A stretch of DNA of 64,000 bases from JBQTGK01 sp052400665 (lineage in GTDB: Bacteria; Bacteroidota; Bacteroidia; Bacteroidales; Marinifilaceae), in the NCBI GenBank assembly GCA_052400665.1, contig JBQTGK010000003.1. One strand, written 5' to 3'. Of the stretch, positions 26,786 through 34,725 are shown piece by piece (position 1 is the first letter of the stretch; each line of letters opens with the position of its first letter). The notes beneath the pieces were generated by a model. The model did no database searches. It saw only the letters and a list, made by a program, of their open reading frames with translations, and was not told the origin of the DNA. Made by a program: the position numbers and the translations under genes.

Positions 26786-27862
26786 TTATAGATTAGATAA
26801 TATTTCTCCATTATATGTAACCTTTTTCAAAACGGCTTTTGCTTTTGCAACTGCAGCTTCGGGAAGTGGAGCATAGTGAACTTTAGTAGTTTCTTTTTGT
26901 GCATCGGCACTTACTACCCAGTCTATTAATTTAATGGTTTGATTTGCCTGATCTTTACTTCTGTTATTGTAATTTTGCTCTTTGTAAATAATTATCCAGG
27001 TAAAGCTAGAAATTGGATATCCGTCTGCAGCATTGGTGTTGGTAAGGCTAACACGAGTATCGGCAGGCATTTCACCTTTTGCCGAAGCACTTACCGATTC
27101 AACAGAAGGCAAAATAAAGTTACCTGCCTGATTTTGAATGCTTGCTACAGGAATTCCCATTGCAAAAGCATACTCAGAACCAATGTAACCAATAGCACCA
27201 ACTGTTTGACTAATTGTACCGGCAACACCAGGATTACCTTTTGCTCCAATACCCACAGCCCATTGTAAAGCTTTTCCGGCACCAATTTTCTTAGCCCAGT
27301 TAGAGCTCACTTTGCTCATATAATCGCTAAAAATAAAAGTAGTACCACTACCATCCGAACGATAAACAACTGTTATCGCAAGATCAGGTAAATTAGCACC
27401 TGGATTTATAGCTGCAATTTTCTTGTCATTCCAATTGGTGATTTTTCCCATAAAAACGCCCTCCATTAGTTCAGGAGTAAATTTTAATTCTGGTTTTCCG
27501 GGAAGATTGTATGCCGCAACTACGGCACCTAAGCAAGTAGGAATATGAAGAACTTCTCCTGGCATACCAGCAAGTTTTGTGTCATTTAAAAAAGCGTCGC
27601 TGGCGCCAAAATCAACAATTTTATCTTTTAAACTACGGATTCCGCCACCAGAACCAATTCCACCATAAGTTACCAGCAAGCCTTGTTCTTTTGTGTAACT
27701 TTTAAAAATTTTATTGTAAAATGGTTGTGGGAAAGTTGCGCCAGCACCAGTAATACTTTTTGCTTTTTTATTATTGGTCGATTTGTCTTTTCCTGCATTT
27801 CCACAACTTGCCATTAATGCAAGAATTATTATAGTAGATAGGAGTAGTTGAATTTTTTTCAT
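26786..27862 (-). CDS. pstS: Phosphate-binding lipoprotein PstS
   Basis: A 358-residue periplasmic phosphate-binding protein anchored as a lipoprotein: signal peptide LLLSTIIILALMASCG with lipobox around MASC. The mature part contains the PBP fold with SGSGTTF-like VVYRSDGSGTTFIFSDY, GAGATFPQPFYNKIFKSY and NDKKIAAINPGANLPDLAITVVYRS. It is the first gene of the block and is preceded by the candidate Pho-box array. Confidence 0.94.
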   Translation of the reverse strand: MKKIQLLLSTIIILALMASCGNAGKDKSTNNKKAKSITGAGATFPQPFYNKIFKSYTKEQGLLVTYGGIGSGGGIRSLKDKIVDFGASDAFLNDTKLAGMPGEVLHIPTCLGAVVAAYNLPGKPELKFTPELMEGVFMGKITNWNDKKIAAINPGANLPDLAITVVYRSDGSGTTFIFSDYMSKVSSNWAKKIGAGKALQWAVGIGAKGNPGVAGTISQTVGAIGYIGSEYAFAMGIPVASIQNQAGNFILPSVESVSASAKGEMPADTRVSLTNTNAADGYPISSFTWIIIYKEQNYNNRSKDQANQTIKLIDWVVSADAQKETTKVHYAPLPEAAVAKAKAVLKKVTYNGEILSNL

Positions 27863-27944
27863 TTTTCTAGTTTTTTAATTTAAAAACGATTGTTTGCAGA
27901 TTTTTTCTATTTTAAAATCTTTGTAGATACATTTACATATTATT

Positions 27945-27960
27945 GAGAAAAGCTTTTCTC
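27945..27960. promoter_or_regulatory. 16-bp palindrome in the pstS leader
   Basis: GAGAAAAGCTTTTCTC is a perfect palindrome about 85 bp upstream of the pstS start, between the Pho-like repeats and the gene. It could be an operator or a short RNA hairpin; its role is unknown. Confidence 0.5.
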
Positions 27961-27991
27961 TTTATTTCTACTACTGCAATGTTAGTAAGCT

Positions 27992-28035
27992 AATGTTACA
28001 GGAATATTACAGCAATGTTAAATAATTGTTACTTG
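27992..28035 (-). promoter_or_regulatory. Candidate Pho box, four 11-bp-spaced repeats
   Basis: Four heptamers start exactly 11 bp apart: AATGTTA (27992), AATATTA (28003), AATGTTA (28014), ATTGTTA (28025). On the minus strand they read TAACATT-like, and 11-bp direct repeats are the classic arrangement of PhoB sites. A further AATGTTA at 27978 is out of register (14 bp). The array lies 130-170 bp upstream of pstS in the intergenic region shared with the divergent sirtuin gene. Confidence 0.7.
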
Positions 28036-28143
28036 TTGTAATTGTTTGAAAATGAAAATAAATCCTTCGGTTTTATATGGATATAATAATATATGAAATC
28101 AAAGTGTTACATTTTTAGGAAGACTAAAAGTTAATTTGCCGAC

Positions 28144-28890
28144 ATGAAAAATAATTTACAAAAAGTTGCAGATGTAATTTTAGCATCGAAATCGATGATT
28201 GCATTTACAGGAGCAGGAATTTCTGTTGAAAGTGGTATTCCTCCTTTTCGGGGACCAGAAGGTTTATGGAGTAAATATGATCCCAAATGTTTAGATTTAG
28301 ACTATTTTCATTCTAATCCGAAAGATTCATGGATTGCTATAAAAGAGATATTTTATGATTTTTTTGGAACTGCAAAGCCGAATAAAGCTCATAAGGTACT
28401 TGCAGAATGGGAACAAAAATCTTTGTTAAAAGCTGTTGTTACTCAAAATATAGATAATCTACATCAGCAGGCAGGATCGAAAACTATTTTTGAATTTCAT
28501 GGAAACTCGCAAAAATTAATTTGTAAAGAATGCAATCGGGTTTATTTGCCCGAGGAAGTTAATTTAAATGATTTGCCTCCTTGTTGTAAGAATGATGGAG
28601 TTGTTCTGAAACCTGATTTTGTATTTTTTGGCGAAGGTATTCCTGAGAAGGCATATAATAATTCTTTACTATTTGCACGAAATGCTGATCTTGTAATAAT
28701 TGTTGGAACAACCGGTGAGGTAATGCCTGCAGCTATGATTCCTACCGAGGCAAAACGTAATGGTGCTACTATTATCGAGATTAATACCGAAGAATCGAAC
28801 TATACTAATCGAATTACTGATTTTTTTCTTCAAGGAAAGGCGAGTGAAATATTGGAGCAATTAGATGAATTATTGTCCCCAAAGATCTAA
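28144..28890 (+). CDS. Sir2 family NAD-dependent protein deacylase (sirtuin)
   Basis: A 248-residue single-domain sirtuin. NAD-binding motifs GAGISVESGIPPFRGPEGLW and TQNIDNLHQQAG, the catalytic His in EFHGN (about residue 119) and VVGTTGEVMPA and ITDFFLQGKASEIL are all present. The zinc module is odd: CKEC in the first half is paired with PPCCKNDG instead of the usual CxxC, so one ligand may be shifted. It lacks the Tyr-x-x-Arg pair of SIRT5-type desuccinylases in the equivalent loop. It is divergent from pstS with a shared upstream region, but no functional link is implied. Confidence 0.9.
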   Translation: MKNNLQKVADVILASKSMIAFTGAGISVESGIPPFRGPEGLWSKYDPKCLDLDYFHSNPKDSWIAIKEIFYDFFGTAKPNKAHKVLAEWEQKSLLKAVVTQNIDNLHQQAGSKTIFEFHGNSQKLICKECNRVYLPEEVNLNDLPPCCKNDGVVLKPDFVFFGEGIPEKAYNNSLLFARNADLVIIVGTTGEVMPAAMIPTEAKRNGATIIEINTEESNYTNRITDFFLQGKASEILEQLDELLSPKI

Positions 28891-29008
28891 TCTACCTTTT
28901 TGATTTATTGTATATTGTAGAATGTAGCAATCACAAAAGACAATGCTTATTAATAATGATGAATAGTTTCAAAAGATGATTTTACAGGTATATTACACTA
29001 AAATATTT

Positions 29009-29016
29009 TATATTTG
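29009..29016 (+). promoter_or_regulatory. -7 box of fabG
   Basis: TATATTTG matches TAnnTTTG; predicted transcription start near 29023, giving a leader of about 125 nt that contains the palindrome at 29042-29056. Confidence 0.5.
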
Positions 29017-29041
29017 TTAGCGATTTTGTAAATAATTAATC

Positions 29042-29056
29042 AAGACCATTGGTCTT
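29042..29056. promoter_or_regulatory. 15-bp palindrome in the fabG leader, possible operator
   Basis: AAGACCATTGGTCTT is a perfect 7+1+7 palindrome 25 bp downstream of the predicted -7 box and 92 bp upstream of fabG. Its form (GACC..GGTC) is like TetR/FapR-type operators in lipid genes, but the cognate regulator is not in this window. Confidence 0.55.
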
Positions 29057-29147
29057 AAATTCATAATTTACTCGTAAAAATCGAAATAAGTAAAGCCGAT
29101 TAATCAGGATTTATTAGGAAAATTATTAAAATTCAAAATAGAATTTC

Positions 29148-29894
29148 ATGAAATTATTAGAAGGAAAAACAGCGATTATTACTGGTGCTTCACGTGGTAT
29201 TGGTAAGGCAGTTGCAATCGAATTTGCAAAACAAGGTTGTAATGTTGCTTTTACTGATTTGTTCTACAATGAGCAAGCTATCGAAACTGAAAAAGAAATT
29301 GCTTCTTATGGTGTAAAAGCAAAAGGATATGCTTCTGATGCGAGCAATTTTGCCGATACAGATAGAGTAGTTGCTGAGATTGTGAAAGAATTTGGTGCTC
29401 TTGATATTTTGGTAAACAATGCAGGTATTACTAAAGATACTTTATTGATGCGTATGACTGAAGAGCAGTGGGATATGGTTATTAATGTTAACCTAAAATC
29501 TGTATTCAATTTTACTAAAGCGGTTCAAAGAACTATGTTAAAACAACGTAGTGGTTCTATTATCAACATGAGTTCTGTAGTAGGAGTAAGTGGTAATGCT
29601 GGTCAGGCTAACTATTCTGCATCGAAAGCTGGTATTATTGGTTTTACAAAATCGGTTGCTAAAGAGCTAGGATCAAGAGGTATTCGCTCGAATGCTATTG
29701 CTCCAGGTTTTATTATTACCGAAATGACAGGAAAACTGCCAGAAGATGTTGTTAAAGAATGGGCAGGTAAAATTCCTTTGAAAAGAGGAGGAACACCTGA
29801 AGAAATCGCAAAAACTTGTGTTTACTTAGGTTCAGATCTTTCGTCTTATGTTACAGGGCAAACCATTCACGTTTGTGGTGGAATGAATATGTAA
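29148..29894 (+). CDS. fabG: 3-oxoacyl-ACP reductase
   Basis: A 248-residue SDR with the FabG pattern: cofactor-binding ITGASRGIGKAVA, NNAG in LVNNAGITKDTLLMRM, the catalytic Ser (about 138) and Tyr-x-x-x-Lys in YSASKAGIIGFTKSVAKELG, and the C-terminal SSYVTGQTIHVCGGM. It reduces beta-ketoacyl-ACP in type II fatty acid synthesis. It has no fab neighbours here, so it may be an extra, pathway-specific paralogue, but length and motifs are those of canonical FabG. A terminator follows. Confidence 0.92.
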   Translation: MKLLEGKTAIITGASRGIGKAVAIEFAKQGCNVAFTDLFYNEQAIETEKEIASYGVKAKGYASDASNFADTDRVVAEIVKEFGALDILVNNAGITKDTLLMRMTEEQWDMVINVNLKSVFNFTKAVQRTMLKQRSGSIINMSSVVGVSGNAGQANYSASKAGIIGFTKSVAKELGSRGIRSNAIAPGFIITEMTGKLPEDVVKEWAGKIPLKRGGTPEEIAKTCVYLGSDLSSYVTGQTIHVCGGMNM

Positions 29895-29917
29895 TATATT
29901 TCTCTTAGAATATTTTG

Positions 29918-29945
29918 AAGCCGGACTTTTAGTTCGGCTTTTTTA
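29918..29945 (+). terminator. Terminator of fabG
   Basis: Stem AAGCCGGAC/GTTCGGCTT (one G-T pair) with a 5-nt loop and a run of six T, about 25 bp past the stop codon. Confidence 0.85.
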
Positions 29946-30018
29946 TATTAACTTCTATTTGGCGTATCAACATTAAATATAAATTTAATGGAGAAGGGTA
30001 TGATTTATAGTTGTAACA

Positions 30019-30026
30019 TAAATTTG
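30019..30026 (+). promoter_or_regulatory. -7 box of the Ni-SOD gene
   Basis: TAAATTTG matches TAnnTTTG, 68 bp upstream of the ATG at 30094. No -33 box could be assigned. Confidence 0.4.
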
Positions 30027-30093
30027 TATTTTAGCTTAATTAGATTAATTTTAAATAATAGATTGTTACTTATAAAAAATTGAAATAACTATT

Positions 30094-30582
30094 ATGAAAA
30101 AATTATTTAGAATTATTGGTTTACCATTATTGTTGGTATTGTTTATGTTTATGGGAAATATTCAAAAATCTTATGCACATTGCGAAATTCCATGTGGTAT
30201 TTATGCCGATTCGCTAAGAGTTGTCTTAATGAGCGAACATATTACTACCATAGAAAAAAGTATGAAAAAAATCACTGAGTTATCATCGGCCGATAATATC
30301 GATTATAATCAATTGGTACGCTGGGTAAGTAATAAAGAAGAACATGCTAAGAAATTACAGGATATTGCAACCCAATATTTTATGTTTCAAAGAGTTAAGC
30401 TGAGCGATGATCCTGAGCAAATTAAAAAGAATCAAAAAATACTGACTGTATTGCATGAAATATGCGTGTATGCCATGAAAACCAAACAAACAACCGATTT
30501 AAATTACATTAGTAAGTTAAAGGAATCGGTTCATAATTTTTCACATTTGTATTTTGGTGCTACAAAACATCATCATCATTAA
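30094..30582 (+). CDS. sodN: Exported nickel superoxide dismutase
   Basis: A 162-residue protein that I identify as Ni-SOD from its hook motif: after a Sec signal peptide (MKKLFRIIGLPLLLVLFMF..., cleavage predicted in SYA/HCEIP after Ala28) the mature chain begins HCEIPCGIY. This matches the family's N-terminal HCxxPCGxY, where His1, Cys2 and Cys6 bind nickel. The rest is helical as in the four-helix SOD subunit (SLRVVLMSEHITTIEKSMKKI, NYISKLKESVHNFSHLYFG) and it ends KHHHH. In actinobacterial Ni-SOD the leader is a short propeptide removed by SodX; here signal peptidase itself would expose His1, placing the enzyme in the periplasm or outside. It disproportionates superoxide to oxygen and peroxide. 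No sodX is adjacent. Confidence 0.88.
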   Translation: MKKLFRIIGLPLLLVLFMFMGNIQKSYAHCEIPCGIYADSLRVVLMSEHITTIEKSMKKITELSSADNIDYNQLVRWVSNKEEHAKKLQDIATQYFMFQRVKLSDDPEQIKKNQKILTVLHEICVYAMKTKQTTDLNYISKLKESVHNFSHLYFGATKHHHH

Positions 30583-30606
30583 AAATAACAATATTAAATT
30601 GAATAG

Positions 30607-30640
30607 AGAGGAAACTAATTACAATACAGTTTCCTCTTTA
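30607..30640 (+). terminator. Terminator of sodN
   Basis: 10-bp stem AGAGGAAACT/AGTTTCCTCT with an 11-nt loop followed by TTATTTG, 25 bp past the stop. It overlaps the last codons of the convergent ATP-grasp gene. Confidence 0.6.
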
Positions 30641-31857
30641 TTTGTTAGTAGTACATATAATCCAAAGTTCTTATTTTGAAAAGGGCTAACCATAGGTAGA
30701 TATCCGCTAAACCATTTTCCATCTTTCATTTTAAAAGGATATTCTTTTATCATTTTATCGTGAAAAGTATCGAAAGATTCTTTGGGCTTAAAATTGATTT
30801 TAAAAGATCCATGGGAGTTTTTATGAATGTATTGATTAAGAATTATGGCTAAAGTTCCCATGTTGTAACGCAAGTTAATTTCTACGCAAGGATGAATAAG
30901 GCTTTCCCCATTTTCGTTTTCAATAATCATACAATCAACGCCAAAATATCCGCAATAATTGTCTGATATGGCAGATTTTTTTAGTTCCTTTAGCATGCCT
31001 TCTGATAACTCCTTGATAATTTGTTCCGAAAGGAAATTTTTTATTTCCCTGGGAATACCACCCAAAATATTACCATTATATTGGCCATTCGAATTTGTTT
31101 TGAAAAATGCAAGTCCAAGAAAGTTCAAATTTCCTTTTCCATCGCAGTAGTATTGTAATGAAAAATCGAACTTTTTATTTAGTAAAGGTTCTACCATTAC
31201 ATATCCTTGAGCTTCGAGAGTACCTTTTATCCATTGAGTAATCGATTCATTTAAATATGAATATCTTAACACTTGTAAACCTCTGCCAGACGAACTCCAG
31301 GGAGCTTTAATTATTATCTGTTTCCATTTTTTAATTAACGCATCTATTTCTGCAACCGATTTGCAGATAATTGCTTTTTTGTCGTGATGTAAATATCCGT
31401 TATTGTTGTTTTGTAGAAAATCGTTTAGTACACTTAATGCTGTTTTGCGGCTGTAAAGTTCTTTATGATTATCTTTCCAATAAGAGTTTGGCTGATTTAG
31501 AAATTGCTCGCTGCAATACTTCTTTAAAGGTTTAAAAATATGATGAATTCTCGGACTCCAGCCCCAGGGATGCAATTCCATTTTGTTAGGAAGTAGTGAA
31601 TCTGGATGAAGCAGTATGTCGCTAAGCTTAATGATTTTGGGGAGTTTTATTCCTGCATCGCTTATTATTCTAAGGAATTTAGAATCGGGCATTTGCTTCG
31701 TTAATATAACATCTTCTTCCGAAGCAAAATACATGGAAAGTAAATCCAAATCCTGTTCGAATTTAGTTAATGTTTTATTTGGCATATAGCTGAGCGTGCC
31801 ATTAGAGATGGCAATTTCACAGGTAGGATTATAAAAAAACACTTTTGATATACTCAT
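30619..31857 (-). CDS. ATP-grasp-like protein of unknown function
   Basis: A 412-residue cytosolic protein with ATP-grasp character: IIIKAPWSSSGRGLQVL (phosphate-binding loop) and, in the metal-binding region, ESLIHPCVEINLRYNMGTLAIILN with Glu and Asn. It is widespread in Bacteroidota but I know no assigned activity; the fold implies carboxylate-amine or -thiol ligation. I chose the ATG at 31857 (MSISKVFFYNP) because the frame to 31884 begins with TTG and the -7 box TACTTTTG at 31882-31889 overlaps it. It is divergent from sfsA. Confidence 0.65.
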   Translation of the reverse strand: MSISKVFFYNPTCEIAISNGTLSYMPNKTLTKFEQDLDLLSMYFASEEDVILTKQMPDSKFLRIISDAGIKLPKIIKLSDILLHPDSLLPNKMELHPWGWSPRIHHIFKPLKKYCSEQFLNQPNSYWKDNHKELYSRKTALSVLNDFLQNNNNGYLHHDKKAIICKSVAEIDALIKKWKQIIIKAPWSSSGRGLQVLRYSYLNESITQWIKGTLEAQGYVMVEPLLNKKFDFSLQYYCDGKGNLNFLGLAFFKTNSNGQYNGNILGGIPREIKNFLSEQIIKELSEGMLKELKKSAISDNYCGYFGVDCMIIENENGESLIHPCVEINLRYNMGTLAIILNQYIHKNSHGSFKINFKPKESFDTFHDKMIKEYPFKMKDGKWFSGYLPMVSPFQNKNFGLYVLLTNKEETVL

Positions 31858-31881
31858 TATTAAATCTCTTTTTGGGTGTCG

Positions 31882-31910
31882 CAAAAGTAGAAGAAATCTA
31901 TCTATATTTG
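31882..31910. promoter_or_regulatory. Divergent promoter between ATP-grasp gene and sfsA
   Basis: The minus strand reads TACTTTTG at 31882-31889 for the ATP-grasp gene, and the plus strand reads TATATTTG at 31903-31910 for sfsA; both fit TAnnTTTG and are 13 bp apart. Confidence 0.5.
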
Positions 31911-31936
31911 ATTTTATTTTAATAAAAAAAACAGAT

Positions 31937-32635
31937 ATGATTTTTCCAGATAAACTTGTTCATGGTAGATTAATAAAAAGATACAAACGTTTTTTGGCGG
32001 ATATTGAATTAGATAATGGCGAAATAGTTGTTGCTCACACTGCTAATTCGGGAAGTATGAAATCCTGCCTGAAGGAAGATGCCGAAGTTTATTTAACTTA
32101 TGTTGATGATCCGAAAAGAAAAACTAATTACACCTGGGAAATGATTAAAATTAATGATTCGTGGGTTGGAATTAATACGGCAGTGCCAAATTTATTAATT
32201 TACGAAGCTGTTAAAAATCAAGAAATAATAGCTTTGGAAGGATATACAGATGTTAAGCGGGAAGTGCGTTTCGATGATAGCCGTTTCGATGTTTTTGCAC
32301 AAAACGAAAAAGAAGAATGTTTTATAGAGGTGAAAAATGTGAGTTTAAAGATGGATAATTATGCGCGTTTTCCTGATGCAGTAACTGTTCGAGGTAGAAA
32401 ACATCTAAATACGCTAATGAAAGTAAAAAAGGAGGGTAAGCGTGCAGTTATGGTTTATGTGGTTCAACGTGCTGATGTTGATGTATTTGCTCCAGCTGTT
32501 GATATTGATCCGGAATACGCAATAACACTAAAAAAAGCCTGTGAAAATGGGGTGGAAATTTATCCAATACGTGCAATTGTAAGTCCTAAAAAGATTGTGC
32601 TTGGTGATATTTTGCCTTTTGAATTGGAGAGTTGA
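31937..32635 (+). CDS. sfsA: DNA/RNA nuclease SfsA
   Basis: A 232-residue protein of the SfsA family with HGRLIKRYKRFLADIELDNGE at the start, VAHTANSGSMKSC and the nuclease motif REVRFDDSRFDVFA...ECFIEVKNVSLK. The family was named for sugar fermentation stimulation and has endonuclease activity on nucleic acids. Length is normal. It is followed 154 bp later by a YkgJ-type protein gene with its own -7 box. Confidence 0.92.
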   Translation: MIFPDKLVHGRLIKRYKRFLADIELDNGEIVVAHTANSGSMKSCLKEDAEVYLTYVDDPKRKTNYTWEMIKINDSWVGINTAVPNLLIYEAVKNQEIIALEGYTDVKREVRFDDSRFDVFAQNEKEECFIEVKNVSLKMDNYARFPDAVTVRGRKHLNTLMKVKKEGKRAVMVYVVQRADVDVFAPAVDIDPEYAITLKKACENGVEIYPIRAIVSPKKIVLGDILPFELES

Positions 32636-32762
32636 GCTTATAGCTTTAAAAATATAACTCTATCATCTTTAAAAAGTGGAGTTTTATTACAATTTTAATT
32701 GGTTAGACCAAACAATTGATAGAATAGTAAAGAGTATAATTCGATTCGAAACAGAAAAAAGC

Positions 32763-32770
32763 TATTTTTG
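32763..32770 (+). promoter_or_regulatory. -7 box deciding the YkgJ-type start
   Basis: TATTTTTG matches TAnnTTTG and lies 20 bp upstream of the ATG at 32790, inside an upstream open frame beginning with GTG at 32676, so the shorter start is preferred. Confidence 0.55.
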
Positions 32771-32789
32771 CCTGACAAAAATTACAGAA

Positions 32790-33323
32790 ATGAACGAAAA
32801 GGCAAGAGAAGAATTGGCAAAGTATCGTCAGTTGCGAGATGAGGTAAGCGAAGTAAGTAATAAATTAGCTGCTTTGCACAAGAACGAAATGGCATGTAAA
32901 AAAGGTTGTTCCGATTGTTGTATGAATTTTCAGGTTTTGCCTGTAGAATATTTCAGTATGCTCGATGAATTAAAACAAAATTCGCCGGCTGCCTATAAAG
33001 AATTAGATAAAAATGCCGAAGATTGTAATTTTCTAATAGATGATTTGTGTCAGATATATGAATCTCGTCCTTTTATTTGTCGAACACATGGCTTGCCACT
33101 GCTTTTCATGAATCAGGAAGGCGATGCCTGGGAATTATCGGCTTGTCCTTTAAATTTTACCAGTTTCGACGATTTCCATAGCGAGAATACTTTTCCACAA
33201 GATACCTATAATAGCAAATTGTTTCTTGTTAATCAGGAGTTTGTGAAAAATTATAAGGAAGAACAATTTGGAGATTTTGATCTGATATCAATAAATAGGT
33301 TGGTGAAGGATTTGAAAAAATAA
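32790..33323 (+). CDS. YkgJ family cysteine-cluster protein
   Basis: A 177-residue protein (counted from the ATG after the -7 box) with the YkgJ/Fe-S-oxidoreductase-like cysteine set: CKKGCSDCC (about residue 37), then CNFLIDDLCQIYESRPFICRTHGLP. These Cys probably bind zinc or a cluster; the function is unknown. The longer frame adds 38 N-terminal residues of no family similarity. It ends in a terminator. Confidence 0.82.
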   Translation: MNEKAREELAKYRQLRDEVSEVSNKLAALHKNEMACKKGCSDCCMNFQVLPVEYFSMLDELKQNSPAAYKELDKNAEDCNFLIDDLCQIYESRPFICRTHGLPLLFMNQEGDAWELSACPLNFTSFDDFHSENTFPQDTYNSKLFLVNQEFVKNYKEEQFGDFDLISINRLVKDLKK

Positions 33324-33325
33324 TA

Positions 33326-33360
33326 TATACTCCTCGCTTTTGAGGAGTATACTATTTTTT
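33326..33360 (+). terminator. Bidirectional terminator after the YkgJ-type gene
   Basis: 10-bp perfect stem TATACTCCTC/GAGGAGTATA, 6-nt loop, T-run on the plus strand; the minus strand also has a T-run, so it serves the convergent MFS gene too. Confidence 0.85.
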
Positions 33361-34670
33361 TATTGTAATTGAGGATTTTTAGCTTTCCCCGAGAATAATA
33401 GCAATAATATAGCTGTTACTACTCCAATATATCCGGCAAGACTGTAGCTTCCTGTTAAAGTAAAAATTCTACTAAAAAATAAAGGTGCTATGGCACTCGA
33501 GAATACAATCATCGACATGGCAAGACCGCTAATGGCACCTAAATGTTCTCTTCCATAAAATCGGGGCCAGGTAATTGCAGCCAGTACAGAAAATAACCCT
33601 CCCATAATTCCATTTCCTAAAATTAGCACATAATATCCAAATGGATATGCAAGTGTTGCAACACCTAAAGCAGCTAGTAAGCAGCCCAAAAGGAATATGA
33701 TTAGTAATTTTTGTAATCGAATATAGTCACTTATTAAATTTCCAACAACAGCCGTTATAATTGAAATTACAGAAGCTGGAATAAATACGCTAAGAGCTTT
33801 CTGTTCTGAGAGTCCACATGACCCAAAGATTGAAATTACATTAAATGTAAATCCGGTAATGAAAAAAGCATTAAAACTTAAGGCTAATGCAAATACCCAA
33901 AATACCCATGTGTTGCGCGCTTCTTTTAAGGTATATTGTTTTTTAGTTTGAAAAGTAGGATTTGTTTTTACTTTTGGTTTTAGTTTTTTTCCGTCGGGAA
34001 TTAATCCACACTCTTCGGGATTATCACGGAAGAAAACAAAGGCAAAACCAATGAAAAGCAGTGTTAAAATAGCAAGAATCTGATAGGTAATACTCCAGTT
34101 AAATTTACCTATTAGCATGGCAATAAAAAGAGGAGAAACTGCAAAACCAAAAGATTGAAAAGCACTTGAAATACTATTGGCTAATCCTCTGCGTTGATCG
34201 AACCATTTCATAATTAAATTTCGTGAGGCAAGAGTTAAAACGCCTTGTCCCGAAAAGCGAAGAAAAAAGAATAGCAAAGCCATGCAAATAAAAGCAATAA
34301 CAGTAAAGCTAATGTCTGTAAATTCTGATATTTCTGCTGTAATCTTATTGGATACTGAGAATAACATTAGTGTTATTGTTAATCCTAAGGCAGCAATTAT
34401 TGCAGTAAATCTGGCGCCGAATTTATCGTAAATTTTTCCAGCGTAGGTAAGAAAAAACGAACTGGTAACTGTTCCAATTAGGTAAGCAGAACTTAATGCA
34501 TCGCGACTTAACTGCAAGGATTCCATTAGGTAATCGGTAAATACAGACACACCCATAGTTTGTCCGGGAATACTGCAAAGTACCCCAAGTGTTCCGGCTA
34601 CCAAACTAACCCATCCGTAAAAGAATGGAAATTTTTTAGGGGCAAAAGGGTAATTAGGATTTCTTTTCAA
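33360..34670 (-). CDS. MFS transporter of the oxalate/formate antiporter (OFA) type
   Basis: A 436-residue, 12-helix major facilitator. OFA features: FFYGWVSLVAGTLGV in TM1, DYLMESLQLSRDALSSAYLIGTVTSS, the conserved KIYDKFGARFTAI after TM2, and a mid-protein cytoplasmic loop with KKQYTLKEARNTWVFW. The substrate is an anion or carboxylate in better-known members but cannot be read here. It uses a TTG start at 34670: no ATG precedes TM1, and a -7 box TACTTTTG ends 28 bp upstream. Confidence 0.82.
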   Translation of the reverse strand: MKRNPNYPFAPKKFPFFYGWVSLVAGTLGVLCSIPGQTMGVSVFTDYLMESLQLSRDALSSAYLIGTVTSSFFLTYAGKIYDKFGARFTAIIAALGLTITLMLFSVSNKITAEISEFTDISFTVIAFICMALLFFFLRFSGQGVLTLASRNLIMKWFDQRRGLANSISSAFQSFGFAVSPLFIAMLIGKFNWSITYQILAILTLLFIGFAFVFFRDNPEECGLIPDGKKLKPKVKTNPTFQTKKQYTLKEARNTWVFWVFALALSFNAFFITGFTFNVISIFGSCGLSEQKALSVFIPASVISIITAVVGNLISDYIRLQKLLIIFLLGCLLAALGVATLAYPFGYYVLILGNGIMGGLFSVLAAITWPRFYGREHLGAISGLAMSMIVFSSAIAPLFFSRIFTLTGSYSLAGYIGVVTAILLLLFSGKAKNPQLQ

Positions 34671-34697
34671 AACAATTATTGTAATAAATTAAGGATG

Positions 34698-34705
34698 CAA
34701 AAGTA
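34698..34705 (-). promoter_or_regulatory. -7 box of the MFS gene
   Basis: The minus strand reads TACTTTTG; predicted start of transcription is about 20 nt ahead of the TTG start codon. Confidence 0.55.
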
Positions 34706-34725
34706 AGGATTATTATTCTTTGTTT

